A DNA stretch of 12,687 nt, taken from contig DUCL01000157.1 of the NCBI GenBank assembly GCA_012959845.1, positions 5,055 to 17,741 on the forward strand, in the 5' to 3' direction. Shown piece after piece: positions 1 to 6,935 of the stretch; position 1 is the first letter of the stretch; every line of letters begins with the position of its first letter. A program made the translations under genes and the position numbers. The notes under the pieces were generated by a model. It saw only the letters and a program-made list of their open reading frames with translations. It did no database searches and was not told the DNA's origin. The stretch is from Candidatus Poseidoniales archaeon. GTDB taxonomy: Archaea > Thermoplasmatota > Poseidoniia > Poseidoniales > Poseidoniaceae.

Positions 1-1
1 A

Positions 2-3000
2 GCAGCGGGAGTAATTGAAATTCAACTACGCTTCTTCCCAGATGTTTTATTGGCAACTGATGATGCAAATGTCTCCACCAATGAACCATATTGGTTACAA
101 GGAATACTTGATTTCTCAATCGAAGCAATGCCACAAATGCGAGGCATGGCGACAAATGTTCGCGTACAAATAGAAGACCATAGAGGCGTAATCCAAGGAT
201 TTGAAACAATTGGAGATTATGATTTCTACTTTGACAATAATTGGGTAAATACTACCAATGACCCTGACTCTACAGTAATAACATTGAGTTGGGATTTGAA
301 TTCAAGTAAGATTGCTTATGATTATGTTCTTGATGTTTCTTTCAATGGTTCACAATACTTCCAGCAGTCAACAGGTTATGGTTGGCTAAGAACACAGGCA
401 GAAGTTGGATGGAATATCAGTGTTGGACAAGATTGGAACCATTTGGGCACTACAACATACATTTACGGCGATCTATTCGACCCGGTACATCTGACACCAA
501 TTCTTGATAACGATTCAATGCTTACTGTGCTAATGTTCCTACCTAATGGCAATGCGTTAGACATTGCATATGGCTCACTCAATAATTCTACTGGAACATT
601 CAATATTTCAGTGACAATGCCAACCAATCAGCCGAGCAATGTATATGATTTCAATTTGGGAGTGGACTTTGATGTCTTGGCTCAAGTAGGCGGAGCGTAC
701 TATCAATTAGTGGACCTCACACCGCCTTCTGACCCACCTCAACCTCCGAATTTCCCATCGGTATTAGTTGGTATAGAATCAGAGTTTGTTGTGCAGTCAG
801 AACGGGCCAGAGTAATAGTGGAGATGAATAACTCTGTATTCCTAAACGCTTCAGTTTTCGATATTGCTGATATGTCAAATGTAAGTGATGCAACAGTTGA
901 GTTTGTATTTGATTATGGTAATACTAATCTTACCATCGGTACTATTGTTTCAGATGCTTCTGGAAATGCAAGTTTATCATGGACTCCTTCAGGAATTAGC
1001 CCTGGTTATTATGATTTGAGAATGGTAGTCCACGATGACTTAACCGATGGATTGAGTATAGGTAATTCAAGACGCGTTGGTAACGATACCATTGTAAATA
1101 TTACGATTCAAGTGAATAGTGATTTCAGAGTGGATAGTGTTCCGAACACTATTACGGCTGGAATAAATTTCAATGTATTGGGGCAAGTTCTTGATGCAGA
1201 TAATGGGAGCAGGTCATTGATTAGCGCAGTTGCATTAACTGCATTTTGGTTAGAAAATCCCAATGAAACATTGATTGAAGGGTATATCACTTCGCAAAAT
1301 GGAACATTCAATATGTCAATTCCTACTGATACTCTAAACAATGGAACGGTTAGAGGACAGAAAACGTTGGTAATCAGTGTGTTGGAAGGTTCTTCTCCAT
1401 TCTACCTAACCGCCTCAACTCAGCATGGAATTTTGGTGATGGGAGTTTCTCGGTTTGAGAATTTAATACCACTAAATCCTATTATTATAAATCGAGGTGA
1501 ACAGGTCAATATCACTTCTAAGTTAGTAGAGTCTTCAGATATGTGGCAGCCACTTGTAGGTTATGATGTTGGAATCGAATTCCATGAGACATGGCTAACA
1601 CCTACAATTACTGATGGAGAAGGATTTGCCAACTTTACTCATGTAATTCCTTCAAGCCATCCACTTGGCTTGATTTCAGTTAACATTGTATTCAATGGTT
1701 CAAGTGACTTATTATCTACCAACGCTAATTTATCAACCATAACGATTAGAGCAGTTACAATATTGGTCGTTGATGCAATATCGGCTAATCCAGTGGCAGG
1801 CCAATCATTCAATGTATCTGGTAGAGTTGTTTCTGATAACGGAAGTGGCTTAGAACAAAGAGATGGCACAGATTTACTGGCTAATATATTATTCACATTA
1901 AATGGAAATCCTACAGGATTTACCGTAGCAAATGGATCTGTAATGACCGGAGGTTTCTGGAATGCAACAATTACACTCAGTCATACTTTCAAGGCAGGAA
2001 ATAATGTTCTTGAAGCCTCGTTTGTACCAAATGTCAATTTCTACTTAGGTTCAAAGGACAATACCACATTTGATAGCCGTGGATATACAACATTGGTTTT
2101 CATTAGGCCTTCAACCGATGGTCTTGGTCAACCTTCACTTAACGATAGAACCAATCGTGGCGATAATGTTTCATTACGAATATTACTTAGAGATAATACT
2201 GGAGAAGATGTACCACAACAGGCGATTATGGTTGAGATAGTTGGCACTAATATTAGTGCAATCTTTACTACTGCTGATAACGGAACTGCCATTGGGGTAT
2301 TGAATGTGCCAAGTAACCAATCAGTAGGTCTTTCAGACCTTAGAGTTACATTCGGTGGAATTCCAGGAACGACTGGATTATTGGGTAGTGATAAAACTAC
2401 ACAATTCGTTGTATTGGCTGAAACCAATTTAACAATTAGTCAAAGTCCTAGCACGCTTACTGCCGGTGATACATTCGTAGTTAACGGAACTCTACTCGAT
2501 GACCTTGGATTACCACTCTATATTGACGGAGTTGAATCTTTAGCAATTGTTCATCTATTAGTGGACGGAGTTCCAGTATCAAGTGTTGAAACAGATGCAA
2601 TGAGTGGAGCTTTCTCTTTGAGTTGGGTTCTGCCTGAAGATGCAAATGCTGGAGCACACCAGATTGAAGTTCGCTTCACTGGTGGTCGAGATTGGGTTGA
2701 CCCAATTGGTGTAGGTGACCCTGCGAATCCTGAGTATTATCATCCAAGCAGCGATATTGTTCCTTTCAATGTCAGTGTTCCAACTAAGATTCTGTTAATT
2801 ACTCCAACAGGAGATGTAGACCGGGAAGATAGTATGACTATCCAAGGAAGATTGCTTGATATTGTTGATTCACCTCTTGCCGATATGACTATTGAAATTT
2901 GGCTTGATGGTAACTGGTTGACAAATGTAACAACAGATGTGGATGGAATGTTTACAGCAGTACATGCAGTACCAGCAGATGCAAACCTTGGCCCATTGTC

Positions 3001-4828
3001 ACTTGAAACTAAGTTCACAGGAACAACATTCTATTTGCCAAGTCAAGAAAGTGGTACTTGGAATATATTCAGTAAGATTCTAGTGACGGTTGAAATGCCA
3101 AGTCCAGTTGCAGTAACACAAAATGTTACCATCACTGGTTCTGTGGTTGACAATCAATTGAACCCTATCGCTGGGCATCAAGTAGAACTGAATGTTGAAG
3201 GTGTTCTTGTTGCAATAGTTACAACTGATGCTCAAGGAGCATTCTCCTACGAGTGGACCATGCCTGATATTTTCTCGTTTGGAAACCATACCTTGGATGC
3301 GCTAGCACCTGCTCAAGGATTCTATCGTTCTAATTCAGGCAATACTACTTTCTTCCTCGCACATCGATCCGATATCACTCTAATCTTTGATGATGGAAGA
3401 GATGCAACGCGTGGAGACACATGGGCACTCTCTGGTCGCTTGTTTGACATTGATACAGTAAATAGAGACGGTCTTGAAGGAATGATGGTAAGCATCGTAC
3501 TCGACGATGTTGAAGTAGCGACAGCAATTACTAGCGCAGATGGTTCTTGGAGTGCAGTGATTCCAGCAACGATGGAATTGGCAAGAGGTGAACACACCTT
3601 CACAGTCAGTTTCGCAGGAACAAATGCTCATCTTGAGGCATCAACAAATGCTATCGCTATCGTTTGGTCCAACATGGAAATCACTCTTGATGAATCATCT
3701 TCTAAGATTGTAACACGTTCTGATGGTACCTTCGCACCAATTATCTTAACTGGTTCAATAGCAGAGGTTGGCGGTCAAGGAGAAGTCTTTGAGAATCTTG
3801 TTATGCACATTGGAAACGGTACAGACTGTATCAATAACAGAGACGGAGCAAGTTGTATCGGAGGATTACTAATCACTTGGTCAAATGGCAACTTCTCAAT
3901 TACAGGACCTGCACCATCATGGATGGAATCGGGTTCACAATGGATTTCCATTGATGCTCCTAGAAATGATTCTTTATACTTGAATGCAGAGAGTATTTCG
4001 CAGATTTTATACGTTAAGGTCAATGCAGATATCAGTGTAATTATTGATAATATTGTAGAGGATAAGAATGAGGATATTGCTGGTAGTGTAATAATTACCG
4101 CCCAAGATACTGGTGCTGGAATACCAGGAATTAGTGTAACCATCTATCTCTATGATGGTAATCATACTCAATTGGGTAACCCATTACAACCGATAACAAA
4201 TGAAAATGGTGTTGCAGTAATAGTATTCAACTCAGACCCACCTTACGGTGATGCGAGTGTATGGGGTGAAGTCTCTATGGACATCATCATCAACGACCCA
4301 CGTTTGAGTGATGAAAGCCTCGCTACATTTGCAGCACAGCGTCAAGATGGTTTCGCACCTGAATACTCCTATGCTAAAGATGTGCAAGAAGTATCTATGT
4401 GGTCCTATGTAATGATTCTACTAATCGCAGCCTTAGGTGCTGCAGGCGTTGTTATGTACAGAAAGAAAAAGGCTGCTGAAATGATGTCAGATGCTGCTGA
4501 AATATTCGCATATACTGCTGAATTATTGGCCGCCGGTGACTCGATAAGAGAAGCGATTTTCAATTGCTACCAAGATTTGTGTTCACTGCTTCAACAGCGT
4601 GATTTCTTACGACGTGACTTTGAAACAGTTCGTGAGTTCGAAGTTGCTATTCGTCAAGCAATGCCTGGAATTTCCAACGATGCACTAGTTGCTTTGGACA
4701 ACACTTTTGAGATTGCAAGATATAGTCGTGAAGAGATGGGTGGAATGCATCAAGAGGCAGCAGTTCAAGCATTGAATCGTATGAGTGCTGAGATTGACCA
4801 GTTGCAAGCTATTACTCCAAGAACTTGA
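2..4828 (+). CDS. Giant Ig-repeat surface protein with C-terminal membrane anchor and DUF4129-like cytoplasmic tail (5' partial)
   Basis: The frame is open from the left edge, so the true N-terminus is outside the window; the first possible start inside is a TTG at 50, but the coding sequence clearly continues upstream of it (reading ...IEIQLRFFPDVLLATDD). About 1608 residues are visible. Most of it is a string of roughly nine or ten beta-rich repeats of about 110-130 residues, with recurring blocks such as G(D/Q)xFxVxGxxxDxxGxPL, then a TDxxGxFxxxWxxP strand, then a GxHxLxxxFxG strand. This is the pattern of bacterial Ig-like/carboxypeptidase-regulatory-like domains. I count about 40 N-x-S/T sequons, densest in the first two thirds, which fits an N-glycosylated archaeal exterior protein. 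One membrane span lies at about 4400-4459, followed by RKKK. The last ~110 residues, ending in an 'IARYSREEMG' motif, resemble the DUF4129 tail usually found on transglutaminase-like membrane proteins. A Cys pair (GTDC...ASC, about 3825-3857) may form a disulphide. Architecture is confident; function is unknown, probably envelope structure or adhesion. Confidence 0.85.
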   Translation, partial: AAGVIEIQLRFFPDVLLATDDANVSTNEPYWLQGILDFSIEAMPQMRGMATNVRVQIEDHRGVIQGFETIGDYDFYFDNNWVNTTNDPDSTVITLSWDLNSSKIAYDYVLDVSFNGSQYFQQSTGYGWLRTQAEVGWNISVGQDWNHLGTTTYIYGDLFDPVHLTPILDNDSMLTVLMFLPNGNALDIAYGSLNNSTGTFNISVTMPTNQPSNVYDFNLGVDFDVLAQVGGAYYQLVDLTPPSDPPQPPNFPSVLVGIESEFVVQSERARVIVEMNNSVFLNASVFDIADMSNVSDATVEFVFDYGNTNLTIGTIVSDASGNASLSWTPSGISPGYYDLRMVVHDDLTDGLSIGNSRRVGNDTIVNITIQVNSDFRVDSVPNTITAGINFNVLGQVLDADNGSRSLISAVALTAFWLENPNETLIEGYITSQNGTFNMSIPTDTLNNGTVRGQKTLVISVLEGSSPFYLTASTQHGILVMGVSRFENLIPLNPIIINRGEQVNITSKLVESSDMWQPLVGYDVGIEFHETWLTPTITDGEGFANFTHVIPSSHPLGLISVNIVFNGSSDLLSTNANLSTITIRAVTILVVDAISANPVAGQSFNVSGRVVSDNGSGLEQRDGTDLLANILFTLNGNPTGFTVANGSVMTGGFWNATITLSHTFKAGNNVLEASFVPNVNFYLGSKDNTTFDSRGYTTLVFIRPSTDGLGQPSLNDRTNRGDNVSLRILLRDNTGEDVPQQAIMVEIVGTNISAIFTTADNGTAIGVLNVPSNQSVGLSDLRVTFGGIPGTTGLLGSDKTTQFVVLAETNLTISQSPSTLTAGDTFVVNGTLLDDLGLPLYIDGVESLAIVHLLVDGVPVSSVETDAMSGAFSLSWVLPEDANAGAHQIEVRFTGGRDWVDPIGVGDPANPEYYHPSSDIVPFNVSVPTKILLITPTGDVDREDSMTIQGRLLDIVDSPLADMTIEIWLDGNWLTNVTTDVDGMFTAVHAVPADANLGPLSLETKFTGTTFYLPSQESGTWNIFSKILVTVEMPSPVAVTQNVTITGSVVDNQLNPIAGHQVELNVEGVLVAIVTTDAQGAFSYEWTMPDIFSFGNHTLDALAPAQGFYRSNSGNTTFFLAHRSDITLIFDDGRDATRGDTWALSGRLFDIDTVNRDGLEGMMVSIVLDDVEVATAITSADGSWSAVIPATMELARGEHTFTVSFAGTNAHLEASTNAIAIVWSNMEITLDESSSKIVTRSDGTFAPIILTGSIAEVGGQGEVFENLVMHIGNGTDCINNRDGASCIGGLLITWSNGNFSITGPAPSWMESGSQWISIDAPRNDSLYLNAESISQILYVKVNADISVIIDNIVEDKNEDIAGSVIITAQDTGAGIPGISVTIYLYDGNHTQLGNPLQPITNENGVAVIVFNSDPPYGDASVWGEVSMDIIINDPRLSDESLATFAAQRQDGFAPEYSYAKDVQEVSMWSYVMILLIAALGAAGVVMYRKKKAAEMMSDAAEIFAYTAELLAAGDSIREAIFNCYQDLCSLLQQRDFLRRDFETVREFEVAIRQAMPGISNDALVALDNTFEIARYSREEMGGMHQEAAVQALNRMSAEIDQLQAITPRT

Positions 4829-4854
4829 AAATCGTTTGTATTTACAATCGATTT
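4829..4854 (+). terminator. Hairpin directly after the surface-protein stop
   Basis: The inverted repeat begins on the first base after the TGA stop. Arm AAATCG (4829-4834) pairs with CGATTT (4849-4854), and TTGTA (4836-4840) pairs with TACAA (4843-4847), with one T/T mismatch between the two stem parts. It is AT-rich with a very short loop. Its position suggests an end-of-gene signal between the convergent surface-protein gene and the amt side. Archaeal termination depends mainly on U-rich tracts, so the role is inferred. Confidence 0.4.
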
Positions 4855-4920
4855 ATGCGTCAGAATAGTCGTTACGCGAAGCGATATCAGATTGAGAGAT
4901 TCAACGAATCCGCATAATTT

Positions 4921-5094
4921 TCACCATCTAAGGTGCAATCTACCATTAACAAAGTGAGCAGTGAGATCACCAGTTGCTTCTTCAGGAAGTGGCATCAAAC
5001 GCTCAAGGTCAGGGTTATTTTCATCAGCAATAGTCAACTTCACAGTTGCTCGAGTTTCACTCCTCATTACTTGCCGATGAGTTTGCCAATGACT
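4921..5094 (-). pseudogene. Headless remnant: displaced 3' end of the alpha-crystallin-like gene
   Basis: Read on the minus strand, this stretch encodes the last 49 residues of the intact gene at 6411-6908 without any change (VMRSETRATV ... NGRLHLRW) and ends in an in-frame TGA at 4921-4923, where the intact gene has TAG. Upstream the frame stays open for only eight more codons (SHWQTHRQ) before a stop at 5095-5097. There is no start codon other than the internal ATG of the repeat and no ribosome binding site, so this is a broken duplicate rather than a gene. It lies between the amt stop and the terminator region of the surface protein. The eight extra residues are weakly like the matching segment of the intact gene (QxHxQ shared). 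Confidence 0.75.
4923..5070 (-). repeat. 148-bp perfect direct repeat, copy 1 (distal to amt)
   Basis: Base-for-base identical to 6413-6560 and in the same orientation. The offset between copies is 1490 bp. Left of 4923 identity stops at once. Right of 5070 there is a further 15 bp at 12 of 15 matches, then none. In the minus-strand frame the repeat is exactly 49 codons plus the T of the stop codon. Together with copy 2 it brackets the amt gene. Confidence 0.95.
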
Positions 5095-5101
5095 TCATTG
5101 G
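5086..5101. repeat. 16-bp palindrome between the amt stop and the repeat junction
   Basis: CCAATGA (5086-5092), a 2-bp centre, then TCATTGG (5095-5101): a perfect 7-bp inverted repeat. It begins one base after the end of any similarity between the two repeat flanks (5085) and ends one base before the amt stop codon (5103-5105). It could be the 3' hairpin of the amt transcript, or a recombination or protein-binding site at the cassette edge. The sequence alone does not decide between these. Confidence 0.5.
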
Positions 5102-5102
5102 T

Positions 5103-6308
5103 CTAGTTGATGTACGCGGCCTCACCGTGCAGTAACTCATCCACGCTAGCCTCATCACCCTCGTCTACTCTGACGGGAGTTACCTTGTCTATCGCATATA
5201 GCATGCCATAGGTGAAGATGAAGGCCCAAGCACAGGCTAGAGCTAATCCAGCTAATTGGGCCATGAAGAAAGTTGAACTTCCTGATATGAGGCCGTCCGC
5301 CCCAGCAGGATTGATTTCAGTGGAGGCCAGTACACCCAGCATGATGATTCCCAAGCAACCACCAACGCCGTGAACGCCCCAGACGTCGAGAGCGTCGTCC
5401 AAACCTTTCTTCTTGCGAAGAACCACTGCAAAGTAGCAAACCACACCTGCTGCAACTCCGATGACCATTGCACTCTGGGGACTGACGAAGCCTGCCGCCG
5501 GCGTGATGGTTGCCAATCCAGCGATCATGCCTATGAGCAACTCAACGAAAGATGGCTTCTCATCATAATACCAGGCTATGAGGAGCCATGTGATGGCTGC
5601 GAAGGCAGCGGCAATCTGCGTGTTGATGAAGGCGAGCACGGCGATGCCACCCACGTCCAGCGCACTGCCGGCGTTGAAGCCGAACCAGCCGAACCAGAGG
5701 AGCGCAGCACCTAGTGCCACGAATGGGATGTTGTGAACATCCTCGTCCTCATTCTGCCTGCTACCTACATACATCACACTAGCCAAGGCCGCCATTCCCG
5801 CCAAAGCGTGGACTACGATGCCGCCGGCGAAATCAAGCACACCCCAATCGGCCAACATGCCACCGCCCCAGATCATATGGACGAAGGGGAAGTAGACGAA
5901 CAACTGCCAGGCCACCAAGAAGATGAGGTAGGCCTTGAAGGTGATGCGACCGGCGAAAGCACCGGTGATGAGGGCTGGCGTGATGACCGCGAACATCATT
6001 TGGTAGACGACGAACAACAGTACGGGTATGTCCAAGCCCGGGTAGAGATCATTTATTCCGATTCCCTGCAGGAACATGAGATCCAGATTCCCGATGATAT
6101 CACCGTCGCCGCTGAAACATAATGAGTAACCGACTACTACCCACAAAATCGTCGTCACGCCCATTGATACATACGATTGCATCATGATTGTGAGGACATT
6201 CTTTCTGCTCACCAGTCCGCCATAGAAGAAGGCCAATCCGGGTGTCATTATCATCACCAAAGCGGTGGCTAGAAGCATGAAACCAGTATCTCCTGTGTCG
6301 ATAGCCAT
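5103..6308 (-). CDS. amt: Ammonium transporter (Amt/Mep/Rh family)
   Basis: A 401-residue polytopic membrane protein that takes up ammonium across the cell membrane. The family match is unambiguous: an N-terminal segment with TPGLAFFYGGLVSRKN, the Asp that helps bind substrate (D159 in LDFAGGIVVH), the twin pore histidines H167 and H313 (WGVHGVGG), the W147 of the binding site, and a WFGWFGFNAGSAL helix. About eleven transmembrane helices are expected and the length is normal. The start is the ATG at 6308; no strong ribosome binding site precedes it. The C-terminal tail is short and acidic. There is no glnK beside it, although amt and glnK are often paired. The gene is much richer in GC (about 60-68% in sampled 60-base blocks) than the genes on both sides (about 40%) and is bracketed by 148-bp direct repeats, so it was probably acquired as a cassette. 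Identification is certain; the acquisition is inference. Confidence 0.97.
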   Translation of the reverse strand: MAIDTGDTGFMLLATALVMIMTPGLAFFYGGLVSRKNVLTIMMQSYVSMGVTTILWVVVGYSLCFSGDGDIIGNLDLMFLQGIGINDLYPGLDIPVLLFVVYQMMFAVITPALITGAFAGRITFKAYLIFLVAWQLFVYFPFVHMIWGGGMLADWGVLDFAGGIVVHALAGMAALASVMYVGSRQNEDEDVHNIPFVALGAALLWFGWFGFNAGSALDVGGIAVLAFINTQIAAAFAAITWLLIAWYYDEKPSFVELLIGMIAGLATITPAAGFVSPQSAMVIGVAAGVVCYFAVVLRKKKGLDDALDVWGVHGVGGCLGIIMLGVLASTEINPAGADGLISGSSTFFMAQLAGLALACAWAFIFTYGMLYAIDKVTPVRVDEGDEASVDELLHGEAAYIN

Positions 6309-6335
6309 GAATCATGCTGAGAATAACTACCCTTA

Positions 6336-6351
6336 GTCCTTGCGGCAGGAC
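6336..6351. repeat. Small inverted repeat upstream of amt
   Basis: GTCCT (6336-6340), a 6-base centre TGCGGC, then AGGAC (6347-6351), located 28-43 bp upstream of the amt start. It could be an operator or a 5' UTR hairpin. I see no convincing TATA box at the usual distance in the 102-bp spacer 6309-6410, so amt may be read either from a poorly conserved promoter or through from the upstream gene. Confidence 0.3.
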
Positions 6352-6410
6352 CAAAACTCGCTTTTTCGCTGAAATTCAAGTGTTTTAATGGAAAGACTTG
6401 TTGTATTTGT

Positions 6411-6908
6411 CTACCATCTAAGGTGCAATCTACCATTAACAAAGTGAGCAGTGAGATCACCAGTTGCTTCTTCAGGAAGTGGCATCAAACGCTCAAGGTC
6501 AGGGTTATTTTCATCAGCAATAGTCAACTTCACAGTTGCTCGAGTTTCACTCCTCATTACCTGCAGATGAATTTGGTTAATGTTCGCCCCCAATAGAGGA
6601 ACAGTCAATCCATCTGGATTCAATCTTCCATGCAATTCTTTAATCACCCACGCAAGTTGACGCTGTGGTTGAACTTCAGCGATATGAGTCTCAGGTAACA
6701 TTCCTGCTGTAACCAATACTTGGCTATGTAATTGTGCAACTTCACCCAAATGCCCAGCCTGCTGATGAAATTCATCATGTAGAAGGTTTGGAGTTACTTC
6801 TAGGCCATTAGAAATAGGCGTATCTGGAACTAAATCAAGTGGCTCATTCAATGAGATGTCCATGTCCTGCCACTCCTCCATATTGTTGCCGTTGTTTGCG
6901 ATGTCCAT
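6411..6908 (-). CDS. Hypothetical protein with alpha-crystallin (Hsp20)-like C-terminal domain
   Basis: 165 residues. The first ~35 are acidic and low in structure. Residues about 40-95 look helical (HDEFHQQAGHLGEV..., RQLAWVIKELHGRL). The C-terminal ~65 residues read as beta strands, ending in LPEEATGDLTAHFVNGRLHLRW split around the typical LPxx...AxxxNGxLxL pattern at the end of alpha-crystallin domains; the segment LTVPLLGANINQIHLQV would be the earlier strands. If real, it would be a small holdase chaperone or a related CS-like adaptor. This is inference from pattern only and I do not recognise a named family. The ATG at 6908 follows GAGGAGG (6919-6925) at a 10-base spacing. It starts 27 bp after the helicase stop, so the two are probably co-transcribed. 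Its last 49 codons are duplicated on the far side of amt, so its present 3' end may be the incoming copy. Confidence 0.75.
   Translation of the reverse strand: MDIANNGNNMEEWQDMDISLNEPLDLVPDTPISNGLEVTPNLLHDEFHQQAGHLGEVAQLHSQVLVTAGMLPETHIAEVQPQRQLAWVIKELHGRLNPDGLTVPLLGANINQIHLQVMRSETRATVKLTIADENNPDLERLMPLPEEATGDLTAHFVNGRLHLRW
6413..6560 (-). repeat. 148-bp perfect direct repeat, copy 2 (inside the intact gene)
   Basis: Identical to 4923-5070. It covers codons 117-165 of the alpha-crystallin-like gene plus the first base of its TAG stop. Identity ends exactly at the stop codon, after which the two copies have unrelated sequence. Confidence 0.95.
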
Positions 6909-6935
6909 GAACCTTCGTCCTCCTCTGTATGAAAT

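Noticed and set aside
5370..6122. Plus-strand open frames of 114 and 129 residues over amt
   Set aside because: They are antisense frames kept open by the high GC of amt. They have low-complexity, charged composition and no ribosome binding site.
4923..6560. Insertion sequence or transposon carrying amt
   Set aside because: No transposase, no terminal inverted repeats and no short target duplication. The 148-bp repeats are host coding sequence, not element ends.
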